64,000 bases of DNA from Erwinia sp. E_sp_B01_1 (GTDB taxonomy: Bacteria; Pseudomonadota; Gammaproteobacteria; Enterobacterales; Enterobacteriaceae), in NCBI RefSeq assembly GCF_036865545.1, contig NZ_CP142208.1:1-64000 (forward strand), read 5' to 3'. The position numbers and the translations under genes were made by a program. Of the stretch, positions 1 through 12,380 are shown piece by piece (within the stretch, counting starts at the first letter, position 1; every line of letters begins with the position of its first letter). The notes beneath the pieces were generated by a model. It made no database searches. It was not told the DNA's origin and saw nothing but the letters and a program-made list of their open reading frames with translations.

Positions 1-1
1 C

Positions 2-838
2 ATGGCGCGTAAGCCGAATGCCAAAGTGGTCTATATGCACTCCGAGCGCTTTGTACAGGATATGGTAAAAGCGCTGCAGAACAACGCCATCGAAGAGTTC
101 AAACGTTACTACCGGTCGGTTGATGCATTGTTAATCGATGATATTCAGTTTTTTGCCAACAAAGAGCGATCTCAGGAAGAGTTCTTCCACACCTTTAATG
201 CATTACTGGAAGGCAACCAACAGATCATTCTGACCTCAGATCGTTATCCAAAAGAGATCAACGGGGTGGAAGATCGTCTGAAGTCGCGCTTTGGCTGGGG
301 ACTGACGGTTGCGATCGAACCGCCAGAGCTGGAAACCCGCGTGGCGATCCTGATGAAGAAAGCAGACGAAAATGATATCCGTCTGCCGGGCGAAGTCGCC
401 TTCTTTATTGCCAAGCGTTTACGTTCCAACGTGCGTGAGCTGGAAGGCGCACTGAACCGCGTGATCGCCAACGCCAACTTTACCGGTCGGGCCATCACCA
501 TCGATTTCGTGCGCGAAGCGCTGCGTGATTTGCTGGCGCTGCAGGAAAAGCTGGTCACCATTGATAATATTCAGAAGACAGTCGCTGAGTACTATAAAAT
601 CAAAGTGGCCGATCTGCTCTCAAAACGTCGTTCGCGATCCGTTGCGCGTCCTCGTCAGATGGCGATGGCGATGGCTAAAGAGTTGACCAACCACAGTTTG
701 CCGGAAATCGGTGATGCTTTCGGGGGTCGTGACCATACTACGGTGCTGCATGCCTGTCGAAAAATCGAGCAGTTGCGTGAAGAGAGTCACGACATTAAAG
801 AAGATTTCTCAAATCTAATCAGAACATTATCTTCCTGA
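2..838 (+). CDS. dnaA: Chromosomal replication initiator DnaA (C-terminal 278 residues, 5' truncated)
   Basis: The window opens inside dnaA; the reading frame is already open at base 2, so the N-terminal ~190 residues of a ~467-residue protein are missing. What remains is the later part of the AAA+ ATPase domain, with Walker B at LLIDDIQFF and the sensor region RLKSRFGWG, followed by domain IV with its DnaA-box helix-turn-helix ([15 protein letters not shown]). DnaA unwinds oriC and loads the replisome. The fragment is nearly identical to E. coli DnaA as I remember it. The stop lies 4 bases before dnaN, the standard dnaA-dnaN-recF-gyrB order. Confidence 0.98.
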   Translation: MARKPNAKVVYMHSERFVQDMVKALQNNAIEEFKRYYRSVDALLIDDIQFFANKERSQEEFFHTFNALLEGNQQIILTSDRYPKEINGVEDRLKSRFGWGLTVAIEPPELETRVAILMKKADENDIRLPGEVAFFIAKRLRSNVRELEGALNRVIANANFTGRAITIDFVREALRDLLALQEKLVTIDNIQKTVAEYYKIKVADLLSKRRSRSVARPRQMAMAMAKELTNHSLPEIGDAFGGRDHTTVLHACRKIEQLREESHDIKEDFSNLIRTLSS

Positions 839-842
839 CGCT

Positions 843-1943
843 ATGAAATTTATTGTAGAACGCGAGCATTTACTCAAGCCCTTACAACAGGTCAGCAGCC
901 CTCTGGGTGGACGTCCAACCTTACCTATCCTTGGCAATCTGCTGCTGCAGGTCAACGAAGGTACGCTGCTGCTTACCGGTACCGATTTAGAGATGGAAAT
1001 GGTGGCCCGTGTCGCGCTGACACAGGATCACGAACCGGGTGCCACTACGGTCCCGGCACGCAAATTTTTTGATATCTGCCGTGGCCTGCCTGAAGGTGCG
1101 GAGATTACCGTGATGCTGGATGGCGAAAGAATGCTGGTGCGCTCTGGCCGCAGCCGTTTCTCGCTCTCCACGCTGCCGGCCAGCGACTTCCCTAACCTGG
1201 ATGACTGGCAAAGCGAGGTGGAATTCACCCTGCCACAGGCAACCATGAAGCGCCTGATTGAAGCCACGCAGTTTTCGATGGCGCACCAGGACGTCCGTTA
1301 CTACCTGAACGGGATGCTGTTTGAGACCGAAGGCGAAGAGCTGCGTACGGTAGCCACTGATGGTCACCGTCTGGCGGTGTGTTCAATGCCGGTGGGGCAG
1401 TCACTGCCCAGTCATTCGGTGATCGTGCCGCGTAAAGGCGTGATTGAGCTGGTACGTCTGCTTGACGGTGGCGACACGCCATTGCAGGTGCAGATCGGTA
1501 GCAACAATATCCGTGCTCACGTAGGTGATTTCATCTTCACCTCCAAGCTGGTTGATGGCCGCTTCCCGGATTACCGTCGCGTATTGCCGAAGAATCCGGA
1601 TAAAACGCTGGACGCGGGCTGCGATATTCTCAAGCAGGCCTTTGCCCGTGCAGCCATCCTCTCTAACGAGAAGTTCCGTGGCGTTCGCCTCTATATCAGC
1701 GAAAATCAGCTGAAAATTACCGCCAACAACCCGGAGCAGGAAGAAGCGGAAGAGATGCTGGACGTGACCTACGGCGGCACCGATCTGGAAATCGGCTTCA
1801 ACGTCAGCTACGTGCTGGACGTCCTGAACGCGCTGAAATGTGAAAACGTCCGCCTGCTGTTAACCGACTCCGTTTCCAGCGTACAGATTGAAGACGCGGC
1901 CAGTCAGAGTGCGGCCTACGTCGTCATGCCAATGCGGTTATAA
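843..1943 (+). CDS. dnaN: DNA polymerase III beta sliding clamp DnaN
   Basis: A 366-residue protein, the standard clamp length, beginning MKFIVEREHLLKPLQQV and ending in the conserved YVVMPMRL. The clamp encircles DNA as a dimer and tethers polymerases and repair enzymes. It starts 4 bases after dnaA, so the two are very probably co-transcribed. Unlike in E. coli, where dnaN and recF are essentially contiguous, a gap of about 150 bases follows the stop. Confidence 0.98.
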   Translation: MKFIVEREHLLKPLQQVSSPLGGRPTLPILGNLLLQVNEGTLLLTGTDLEMEMVARVALTQDHEPGATTVPARKFFDICRGLPEGAEITVMLDGERMLVRSGRSRFSLSTLPASDFPNLDDWQSEVEFTLPQATMKRLIEATQFSMAHQDVRYYLNGMLFETEGEELRTVATDGHRLAVCSMPVGQSLPSHSVIVPRKGVIELVRLLDGGDTPLQVQIGSNNIRAHVGDFIFTSKLVDGRFPDYRRVLPKNPDKTLDAGCDILKQAFARAAILSNEKFRGVRLYISENQLKITANNPEQEEAEEMLDVTYGGTDLEIGFNVSYVLDVLNALKCENVRLLLTDSVSSVQIEDAASQSAAYVVMPMRL

Positions 1944-2096
1944 TTTCGCGGCCTGTCATACTCCCCGTTCAGCAGTGGGCAGCATTCAGAGGGCGTCACG
2001 TACTCGCTGTACGTTGAGACCTTCAGACGCTGTCTGCTCCTGAAGGGGCTGACGATAACGCCCTGGATTGTAATATCACGCACCGGATAATCAAAA
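1944..2096. repeat. Structured spacer between dnaN and recF
   Basis: A 153-base stretch with no plausible gene separates dnaN and recF. It holds two inverted repeats: ACGTAC/GTACGT (1998-2003 and 2009-2014, 5-base loop) and CCTTCAG/CTGAAGG (2020-2026 and 2040-2046). Neither is followed by a T-run, so they do not look like intrinsic terminators. This may be a small dispersed element or a processing site; the family is not identified. Confidence 0.45.
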
Positions 2097-5608
<3,512 letters not shown>

Positions 5609-5626
5609 AGGTTACGGGCAGTGCAT

Positions 5627-5659
5627 AAAAAAGGCAGATCTCAGGATCTGCCTTTTTTT
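5627..5659. terminator. Intrinsic terminator after gyrB (bidirectional)
   Basis: AAGGCAGATC-TCAG-GATCTGCCTT stem-loop flanked by an A-run on the left and a run of seven T on the right. It can end gyrB on the plus strand and the convergent regulator gene on the minus strand. Confidence 0.93.
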
Positions 5660-5672
5660 ATGCCCGGTAGGG

Positions 5673-6275
5673 TTAATGCGGCTTTATACCTTTCAGTGCG
5701 AAACGGTAAAAATCGCTGTTATTCTTCATGCCGAGTTTGCGCATTATTGCCCGTTTATGGGTACTGATGGTTTTGATGCTCAGGCCGGTAACGCCGGAAA
5801 TATCGGTCAGGGAGAGCCCCTGGCGAATATATTTAACAACCATATCCTGCTGTTTACTGAGTGAAATATCTTCAGCAGGACGATAATACGGGGAGCTGGA
5901 ATTCTTCTGGCAGGAGCCGTCAGCGTTTTTGCGGTTGAAGAGCCTTTTAATTTTACTCAGTGACTCATTTTTTTTCAGATGCAGAAGATGTTTCTGACAG
6001 ACACTGGTTTCAAACTTGCACTGATTTGCCAGAAACAGCGATACGTAGCGCTCTGCCTCAGCGTCTTTTCTCAGACTGGCCGGAAGAAAGCGCTGTCTGC
6101 GGGCTGTCGAACCACAAACATCGGTGATGATAATATCCGGTTCCAGCAGAGCCCTGTTCTCTTCTGAGACCAGAAACACCGGATTGCCGGAACCGTGAGG
6201 CTGCCAGACTTCCTCGATCAAGCTAATGGCCCCCGAGATAAAATAACTGTCTTTACTGACAATAATTATATTCAC
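5673..6275 (-). CDS. LuxR-family transcriptional regulator with pseudo-receiver-like N-terminus
   Basis: 200 residues. The C-terminal ~60 residues form a LuxR/FixJ-type helix-turn-helix: LSKQQDMVVKYIRQGLSLTD, then ISGVTGLSIKTISTHK and AIMRKLG. The N-terminus (MNIIIVSKDSYFISGAI) resembles a degenerate response-regulator receiver, as in the RcsA/BglJ/FimZ-like group. The middle is poorly conserved and basic. Base composition is more AT-rich than neighbouring genes, suggesting a transferred or fast-evolving regulator. It converges on gyrB and is divergent from yidA across 250 bases containing duplicated palindromes. Its target is unknown; I do not recognise a specific gene. Confidence 0.82.
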   Translation of the reverse strand: MNIIIVSKDSYFISGAISLIEEVWQPHGSGNPVFLVSEENRALLEPDIIITDVCGSTARRQRFLPASLRKDAEAERYVSLFLANQCKFETSVCQKHLLHLKKNESLSKIKRLFNRKNADGSCQKNSSSPYYRPAEDISLSKQQDMVVKYIRQGLSLTDISGVTGLSIKTISTHKRAIMRKLGMKNNSDFYRFALKGIKPH

Positions 6276-6525
6276 TTATTATTCCTCCTTGAATGTCACG
6301 TTACGTTATTATCCCACACCTGTTCAAATACCACACTATTTAAGGCCAATTTTTACTTAAGTAAAATTTTTATGGTCATCATCTGTACTCTTAATAATAT
6401 TGCTTTTAACTTAAGTAAAATTTTTTCCAGCGACACTTAACGTTTTCTTTTCATTTTTTTCCCGCTGGTCAATGTGAGCTGAATCGCGCTAGCATAAGAG
6501 CAAACTGTTAGCTGATGAGGACGTT
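6276..6525. promoter_or_regulatory. Divergent regulator/yidA intergenic region with duplicated palindrome
   Basis: AT-rich spacer. A perfect 16-bp palindrome TTTTACTTAAGTAAAA lies at 6351-6366. Its core is repeated: ACTTAAGTAAAATTTTT occurs identically at 6355-6371 and 6409-6425, 54 bp apart, about five helical turns on the same face of DNA. This spacing suggests paired operator sites, plausibly bound by the neighbouring LuxR-type regulator or a global factor. The binding protein is an inference. Confidence 0.55.
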
Positions 6526-7335
6526 ATGGCAATAAAACTGATTGCGATTGATATGGATGGCACCCTGCTAAACCCACAGCATGAAGTCACCCCCGGCGTT
6601 AAAAAGGCGATACAGGCGGCGCGTGACAAAGGTATCGCCGTTGTGCTGGCAACAGGACGACCTTATGTGGGGGTCGAGCAGTATCTTATGCAGCTTGATC
6701 TGCAGCAGGAAGGACAGTACTGCATCACTAATAATGGGGCTCTGGTTCAGAAAGCGGCGAGTGGGGAGTGTGTGGCAGAAGTGACGCTAAACTTCGATGA
6801 CTACCTCTATTTTGAACAGCTTGCCCGCCAGTTAGGTGTCCACTTCCAGGCGCTGACCAAATCTCAGCTTTTCACCGCTAACAAAGATATCAGTCCCTAT
6901 ACCGTCCACGAATCTTATCTGACCGGCATCCCACTGCATTATCGCGCGGTGCAGGAGATGGATCCGACGATGACTTTCCCGAAAGTGATGATGATTGATC
7001 CGCCGGAAGTGCTGGACGAAGCTATCAGGCAGCTCCCGCAGGAAGCTCGCGATCGCTACACCATTATGAAAAGCTCGCCTTATTACCTGGAGATTCTTAA
7101 TAAGCAGGTTAATAAAGGGGCAGGCGTTAAAGCTCTGGCCGACCAGCTGGGCTTATCCCGCGATGAAGTGATGGCGATTGGCGATCAGGAAAACGATCTG
7201 GCAATGCTTGAGTTCGCCGGTACGGGCGTGGCAATGAGTAATGGCATCGATTCGGTAAAAGCGATAGCCCAGTTCGTGACTAAATCCAACCGGGAAGATG
7301 GCGTGGCGTTCGCTATTGAGAAGTTTGCCCTCTGA
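6526..7335 (+). CDS. yidA: HAD-superfamily sugar phosphatase YidA
   Basis: 269 residues, one fewer than I recall for E. coli YidA. HAD (Cof-type) motifs are clear: DMDGTLL with nucleophile Asp near residue 9, LATGRP, the catalytic lysine region NKGAGVKAL, and the acidic motif GDQENDLAML. Enzymes of this group dephosphorylate sugar phosphates in the cytosol. The start ATGGCAATAAAACTG is preceded by GATGAGG. In E. coli yidA also sits between gyrB and the dgo genes; yidB and yidX are absent here. Confidence 0.95.
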   Translation: MAIKLIAIDMDGTLLNPQHEVTPGVKKAIQAARDKGIAVVLATGRPYVGVEQYLMQLDLQQEGQYCITNNGALVQKAASGECVAEVTLNFDDYLYFEQLARQLGVHFQALTKSQLFTANKDISPYTVHESYLTGIPLHYRAVQEMDPTMTFPKVMMIDPPEVLDEAIRQLPQEARDRYTIMKSSPYYLEILNKQVNKGAGVKALADQLGLSRDEVMAIGDQENDLAMLEFAGTGVAMSNGIDSVKAIAQFVTKSNREDGVAFAIEKFAL

Positions 7336-7347
7336 TTCTCTCTCCTG

Positions 7348-7373
7348 ATACCCCGGTATAGCCGGGGTATTTT
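7348..7373 (+). terminator. Intrinsic terminator after yidA
   Basis: ATACCCCGG-TATAG-CCGGGGTAT hairpin followed by TTTTC, 12 bases after the yidA stop. Confidence 0.85.
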
Positions 7374-7477
7374 CTGCCCCTGTTGTCACTCCTCCGCATA
7401 ACGTTGCCTCCATCCCTCTGTCTTAATCGCCTTTTTCAGACCCCTTTCTGAATGGATTGTCTGTTTTGTGATCTGGA

Positions 7478-7510
7478 TTGTAGTACAACCAATCATCACG
7501 GTACTACAAT
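7478..7510. promoter_or_regulatory. Probable DgoR operator
   Basis: Inverted repeat TTGTAGTAC (7478-7486) and GTACTACAA (7501-7509), with the first arm itself nearly palindromic. It lies about 100 bases before dgoR, the first gene of the operon. GntR/FadR-type repressors bind such short palindromes and often autoregulate; assignment to DgoR rests on position and form. Confidence 0.7.
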
Positions 7511-7610
7511 GCAGGCGTGGTTAAGCACCTTTACGTCAGCTTTGGTAGTGCGATTTAGTGGCGGACGGCGGTAAAGTGTCAGGGACCTTCACTCAACTGC
7601 ATGGAACATT

Positions 7611-8306
7611 ATGAAAGACGACCTCAGCAAAACGGACCGCATCTTACTGACCCTGGGCGAAGAAATTGTCGCGGGAAAATATGCTCCCGGTGCCGCTTTA
7701 CCGGCAGAAACCGAATTGTGCGAACAGTTCAGCACCTCGCGCAACATTATCCGGGAAGTGTTCCGTTCGCTGATGGCTAAACGGTTGATGGAGATGAAGC
7801 GCTACCGGGGGGCATTTGTTACTCAACGCAGCCAGTGGAACTTCCTCGACAGCGATGTGCTGCAATGGTCACTGAAGCATGACCAGGATCCCCGTTTGAT
7901 CGCGGCGATGAGCGAAGTGCGAAATCTGGTTGAGCCGCAAATTGCCCGCTGGTCGGCACAGCGTGCCACCTCCAGCGATTTAGCCAACATTGAGGCGGCG
8001 CTCAACGACATGATTAAGTATCAGCACGACCGCGATGCGTTTAATCAGGCCGATATTCGTTATCACGAGGCGGTGCTGCAATCGGTGCATAACCCGGTAC
8101 TTCAGCAACTTACCGTGGCTATAAGCTCTCTGCAACGCGCGGTATTTGAACGTACTTATATGCCTGACAGCGGCAATATGCCGAAGACCCTGCAGGAACA
8201 TAAAGCGCTGTTTGATGCTATTCGTCACCAAAAACCCGATGAGGCTGAGCAGGCGGCACTGACCATGATTGCCAGCTCCACCCGACGATTAAAGGACATC
8301 ACGTGA
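7611..8306 (+). CDS. dgoR: Galactonate operon repressor DgoR (GntR/FadR family)
   Basis: 231 residues (about 229 in E. coli). The N-terminal winged helix-turn-helix contains PAETELCEQFSTSRNIIREV near residues 29-48; the C-terminal FadR-type all-helical FCD domain contains the metal/effector-binding RYHEAVL and later histidines. DgoR represses dgo genes until D-galactonate is present. It is the first gene of a tightly packed operon, and its stop overlaps the GTG start of dgoK by four bases (GTGA). Confidence 0.93.
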   Translation: MKDDLSKTDRILLTLGEEIVAGKYAPGAALPAETELCEQFSTSRNIIREVFRSLMAKRLMEMKRYRGAFVTQRSQWNFLDSDVLQWSLKHDQDPRLIAAMSEVRNLVEPQIARWSAQRATSSDLANIEAALNDMIKYQHDRDAFNQADIRYHEAVLQSVHNPVLQQLTVAISSLQRAVFERTYMPDSGNMPKTLQEHKALFDAIRHQKPDEAEQAALTMIASSTRRLKDIT

Positions 8307-9178
8307 CAAGTTATATCGCTATCGACTGGGGATCTACCAACCTTCGTGCCTGGTACTATCTGGAAGGCATTTGTCAGGAAGAGCGCCGTTCAGAATCGGG
8401 TATCACCCGGCTGAACGGGCGTACCCCGGCACAAGTGTTTGCCCATGTTACCGAAGGCTGGCCGGTTAATGACCTGCCCGTAGTGATGGCAGGCATGGTC
8501 GGTAGCACTGCCGGATGGGTGAATGCCCCTTATCTGGCCTGCCCGGTTTCACTGGGAGATATAGCTTCGCGCCTGATCCGGGTTGAAGATCGTGCCTGGA
8601 TAGTCCCGGGCCTGAGTCTTAACCATGCTGACAACATTAATATTATGCGCGGGGAAGAAACTCAGTTGCTGGGCGCGACGCAATTAGCCCCCGCCTCTTA
8701 CTACGTGATGCCTGGCACCCATTGCAAATGGGTCAGGGAAGAACAGGGCAGGATCGTGGATTTTCGTACCGTGATGACCGGCGAACTCCACCATGTTCTG
8801 CTTAATCATTCTTTGTTAGGTGCTGGTTTGCCGGCTCAGCAACCCGATGCTGAGGCCTTTCGTCAGGGGCTGGAAACCGGTGCCAGTGACGTCAGTATCC
8901 TGAGCCGCTTATTTGAGGTGCGTGCAGCGCATGTGCTTGGCGTCCGGCCGCGCGAATCAGTGAGCGACTTCCTGTCCGGATTACTGATCGGCCATGAAGC
9001 AGCGCTGATGGCGAAGACATTTATGCAGGGGGATCGGGCCACCTTAATCGCAGGCAGTTCGCTGGCCGACCGCTATCAACAGGCGATGGCCTTTGTCGGG
9101 CTGTCTACCCAACTGCTGGAAGGCGATCGCGCCTTCCAGCACGGAATCAGGAGTATTGCCGATGAACTGGTCCACTAA
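8303..9178 (+). CDS. dgoK: 2-dehydro-3-deoxygalactonokinase DgoK
   Basis: 291 residues. It phosphorylates 2-keto-3-deoxygalactonate, the product of DgoD, to the 6-phosphate. The N-terminal phosphate-binding signature IAIDWGSTNLRAW and later VMAGMVGS and PGTHCKWV are typical of the DgoK family of the ASKHA fold. It starts with GTG overlapping the end of dgoR and overlaps the start of dgoA by 17 bases, so translation is probably coupled. Confidence 0.95.
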   Translation: MTSYIAIDWGSTNLRAWYYLEGICQEERRSESGITRLNGRTPAQVFAHVTEGWPVNDLPVVMAGMVGSTAGWVNAPYLACPVSLGDIASRLIRVEDRAWIVPGLSLNHADNINIMRGEETQLLGATQLAPASYYVMPGTHCKWVREEQGRIVDFRTVMTGELHHVLLNHSLLGAGLPAQQPDAEAFRQGLETGASDVSILSRLFEVRAAHVLGVRPRESVSDFLSGLLIGHEAALMAKTFMQGDRATLIAGSSLADRYQQAMAFVGLSTQLLEGDRAFQHGIRSIADELVH

Positions 9179-9779
9179 GCTGCCGCTGATCGCTATTTTG
9201 CGTGGCATTCGCCCGGAAGAAGCGGAAGCGCACGTTGCCGCACTGATCGAAGCCGGATTTGACGCCATCGAAATCCCGCTCAATTCGCCAGACTGGCAGC
9301 AGAGCATTGCCAGCATGGTAACCACCTTTGGTGACAGGGCGCTGATTGGTGCCGGCACGGTTCTGGAGCCGGAGCAGGTTGATCAACTGGCCGCCATTAA
9401 CAGCAAACTGGTGGTAACGCCTAACACCGACGTGGCGGTTATCCGCCGTGCCGTGGAGCAGGGGATGACGGTAGCCGCGGGCTGCGCCACGGCTTCCGAA
9501 GCCTTTGCCGCACTGAAAGCCGGGGCGCAGGCGCTGAAAATTTTCCCCTCTTCCGCCTTCGGCCCGGATTACATCAAAGCTCTGAAGGCCGTATTACCGC
9601 CAGAAGTGCCGGTGTTTGCCGTGGGCGGCGTTACGCCTGAAAACCTTCATGCGTTCCTGGCGGCAGGCTGCGTGGGAGCCGGGCTGGGGAGCGATCTCTA
9701 TCGCGCCGGACAGCCCGCTTCGCGCACCGCTGAACAGGCCCGCGCTTTCGTTGCCGCCTATAAGGAAGCCGTACAATGA
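9162..9779 (+). CDS. dgoA: 2-dehydro-3-deoxy-6-phosphogalactonate aldolase DgoA
   Basis: 205 residues, identical in length to E. coli DgoA. A class I TIM-barrel aldolase of the KDPG/KDPGal family that splits KDPGal into pyruvate and glyceraldehyde 3-phosphate. The catalytic glutamate lies in EIPLNSPDW and the Schiff-base lysine in ALKIFPSS. The ATG at 9162 gives the conserved [16 protein letters not shown]; the frame stays open further upstream inside dgoK, but those codons are not homologous. Its TGA overlaps the ATG of dgoD (ATGA). Confidence 0.96.
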   Translation: MNWSTKLPLIAILRGIRPEEAEAHVAALIEAGFDAIEIPLNSPDWQQSIASMVTTFGDRALIGAGTVLEPEQVDQLAAINSKLVVTPNTDVAVIRRAVEQGMTVAAGCATASEAFAALKAGAQALKIFPSSAFGPDYIKALKAVLPPEVPVFAVGGVTPENLHAFLAAGCVGAGLGSDLYRAGQPASRTAEQARAFVAAYKEAVQ

Positions 9780-10924
9780 AAATTACTAAACTGACCACCT
9801 ACCGTCTGCCGCCACGCTGGATGTTTCTGAAGATTGAAACCGATGAGGGCATCGTGGGCTGGGGTGAGCCGGTCATCGAAGGGCGATCCAGAAGCGTGGA
9901 GGCTGCGGTGCAGGAGCTTTCCGAATACCTGATTGGTCAGGACCCGGCCCGTATCAATGATTTATGGCAGGTGATGTACCGAGGTGGATTCTATCGCGGT
10001 GGCCCGATTCTGATGAGCGCCATTGCGGGTATCGATCAGGCCTTATGGGACATTAAAGGCAAAGTCCTGGGCGTCCCGGTGTGGCAACTGCTGGGCGGCC
10101 TGGTGCGCGACAGCATCAAAGCCTATAGCTGGGTAGGAGGCGATCGGCCTGCGGAAGTGATTGACGGTATTAAAAAACTGCGTGAAATCGGTTTTGATAC
10201 TTTCAAGCTCAACGGGTGCGAAGAGATGGGCATTATCGACAGCTCCCGCAAAGTGGATGCTGCGGTGAACACCGTTGCCCAAATCCGTGAGGCTTTTGGC
10301 AATGAAATTGAATTCGGCCTGGATTTCCACGGACGCGTCAGCGCACCCATGGCCAAAGTGCTTATTAAGGAGCTGGAACCTTATCGTCCGCTGTTTATTG
10401 AAGAGCCGGTGCTGGCGGAGCAGGCAGAATATTATCCACGGCTGGCTGCACAAACCCACATTCCCATTGCGGCCGGTGAACGGATGTATTCCCGTTTTGA
10501 ATTCAAGCGCGTGCTGGAAGCGGGTGGCCTGGCAATCCTTCAGCCGGATCTTTCACATGCAGGAGGCATCACCGAATGCTTCAAGATTGCGGCGATGGCT
10601 GAAGCTTACGATGTGGCGCTCGCTCCGCACTGCCCGCTGGGCCCGATTGCTCTGGCTTCCTGCCTGCATGTGGACTTTGTTTCACGCAATGCGGTGTTCC
10701 AGGAGCAGAGCATGGGCATTCACTACAACCAGGGCGCGGAGCTGCTGGATTATGTGGTGAATAAAGAGGACTTCACCATGAACGGCGGACATTTTGCGCC
10801 GCTGAACAAGCCCGGTTTAGGCGTGGAAATCAACGAGCAGCTGGTGATTGAACGCAGTCAGAGCGTGCCGGACTGGCGTAATCCTTTATGGCGGTTCAAA
10901 GATGGCTCCGTCGCCGAATGGTAA
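9776..10924 (+). CDS. dgoD: D-galactonate dehydratase DgoD
   Basis: 382 residues, the family length. An enolase-superfamily (mandelate racemase subgroup) dehydratase converting D-galactonate to 2-keto-3-deoxygalactonate with Mg2+. Metal-ligand and catalytic segments visible: [37 protein letters not shown] and the catalytic histidine in APHCPLGP. It starts four bases inside the end of dgoA. About 140 bases without a clear terminator separate it from the downstream transporter, so these may form one operon. Confidence 0.97.
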   Translation: MKITKLTTYRLPPRWMFLKIETDEGIVGWGEPVIEGRSRSVEAAVQELSEYLIGQDPARINDLWQVMYRGGFYRGGPILMSAIAGIDQALWDIKGKVLGVPVWQLLGGLVRDSIKAYSWVGGDRPAEVIDGIKKLREIGFDTFKLNGCEEMGIIDSSRKVDAAVNTVAQIREAFGNEIEFGLDFHGRVSAPMAKVLIKELEPYRPLFIEEPVLAEQAEYYPRLAAQTHIPIAAGERMYSRFEFKRVLEAGGLAILQPDLSHAGGITECFKIAAMAEAYDVALAPHCPLGPIALASCLHVDFVSRNAVFQEQSMGIHYNQGAELLDYVVNKEDFTMNGGHFAPLNKPGLGVEINEQLVIERSQSVPDWRNPLWRFKDGSVAEW

Positions 10925-11065
10925 ATTAACGTCAGGTACGGCAGTTCAATAAAGAAAAAGTAACGGCACTAATAATAAAACCGACACCCTAAAATACCCT
11001 GTGTGCGCTGCGGGCGGTCTTTCTGCTGCCCGAATCCGGCCACGTCGCTCTGTGAGGTCGTTATC

Positions 11066-12379
11066 ATGAACACCGATCTGTATACCTCTACCCTGAAACA
11101 ATTAAACGCGAAGATTATTCCGTTTATTGTGATCTGTTATTTCGTCGCCAATCTGGATAAAACCAATATCTCGATTGCTGCCCTGCAAATGAATGCGGAT
11201 TTAGGGCTTTCTGCCAGCATGTACGGTCTGGGCGTCGGCATGTTTTATATCTCCTATATTCTGTTTGAGATCCCCAGCAATGTGATCATGACCAAAGTAG
11301 GCGCCCGCCGCTGGATTGCCCGTATCATGATTACCTGGGGAATAGTCAGTACCGGCATGGCTTTCGTGCACAGTGCTAACCAGCTCTACGTGATGCGTTT
11401 TCTGCTGGGCATGGCCGAAGCCGGTTTTGCCCCCGGTATCATCTACTACATCTCCTGCTGGTTCCCCAGAAGTAACCGCGCCCGCGCCATGTCCTTTTTC
11501 TATATGGGATCGGTTGGCGCCTCTATTATTGGCCTGCCGGTATCGGGTGCCCTTTTGAATATGCACGGCATAGCCGATATAGCGGGCTGGCGCTGGCTGT
11601 TTGCGCTGGAAGGGATCCCTGCCGTGGCGCTGGGTTGCATGGTGTTGTGGCGCCTGCCGGATACGCCCGAGCACGCCCCGTGGCTAAGCCCGGAGCAGAA
11701 ATCCTGGCTGCGTCAGCGTCTGCAACAGGACAATGCCGGTGTGGAAATTGGCAAAAATCACTCGTGGCTGAGCGCGCTGAAAGACAAGACGGTGTTGTTG
11801 CTGAGTCTGGTGTGGTTCCTTCAGGCCTTTGGGTCGATTGGCATCACGCTGTTTATGCCGCTGATCATCAAAAGTATGGCCGCCGAACAGAGTAATTTCA
11901 CTATCGGTCTGCTCTCTGCCGTGCCGTTTATACTTGCCTGTCTGTTTATGTATCTGAATGGCCGCCATTCCGATAAAACCAACGAGCGTTCATGGCATCT
12001 GGGGCTGCCGCTGATCTTCTCCGGCCTGGCGCTGGCGCTGGCTATTTATTCCGGCAATCTGGTGGTCTCTTACATCCTGCTGGTGCTTACCGTGGGCTTT
12101 AACTTCGCCCTGACCCCGATCTTCTGGGCCGTCACCACCGAAAAACTGGCCGGCGTAGCCGCCGCAGCCTCTATCGCTTTTATCAACACCATTGCCAATT
12201 TTGTCGGGCTGGGATTACCGCCCATCCTTGGCAAAATCAAAGACATGACCAACAGCTATCACTATGGCCTGTTGATTGTGGCCGTGGCGCTGATCCTTGG
12301 CGGGGTGATTGGCATTATTGTCTCGCGTCCCTCGCGGGATGCGCTGAAATCCGTCCCCAACCACATGCCGGGAAATTAA
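11066..12379 (+). CDS. MFS transporter (anion:cation symporter type) of the dgo cluster
   Basis: 437 residues with about 12 hydrophobic segments; the family signature appears as FVANLDKTNISIAALQM near residue 25 and again as RARAMSFFYMGS. It occupies the dgoT position, but by eye the sequence is not close to E. coli DgoT; it looks more like the tartrate/phthalate/hydroxyphenylacetate branch. It probably imports galactonate or a related keto-aldonate. The ATG at 11066 is chosen because upstream in-frame codons are Cys/Pro-rich and unlike MFS N-termini; TGAGGT precedes it. The stop is one base before the next gene. Confidence 0.85.
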   Translation: MNTDLYTSTLKQLNAKIIPFIVICYFVANLDKTNISIAALQMNADLGLSASMYGLGVGMFYISYILFEIPSNVIMTKVGARRWIARIMITWGIVSTGMAFVHSANQLYVMRFLLGMAEAGFAPGIIYYISCWFPRSNRARAMSFFYMGSVGASIIGLPVSGALLNMHGIADIAGWRWLFALEGIPAVALGCMVLWRLPDTPEHAPWLSPEQKSWLRQRLQQDNAGVEIGKNHSWLSALKDKTVLLLSLVWFLQAFGSIGITLFMPLIIKSMAAEQSNFTIGLLSAVPFILACLFMYLNGRHSDKTNERSWHLGLPLIFSGLALALAIYSGNLVVSYILLVLTVGFNFALTPIFWAVTTEKLAGVAAAASIAFINTIANFVGLGLPPILGKIKDMTNSYHYGLLIVAVALILGGVIGIIVSRPSRDALKSVPNHMPGN

Positions 12380-12380
12380 G

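Noticed and set aside
11003..11065. Upstream extension of the dgo-cluster MFS gene
   Set aside because: The extra residues are Cys/Pro-rich and unlike MFS N-termini; the ATG at 11066 fits the family and has a ribosome site.
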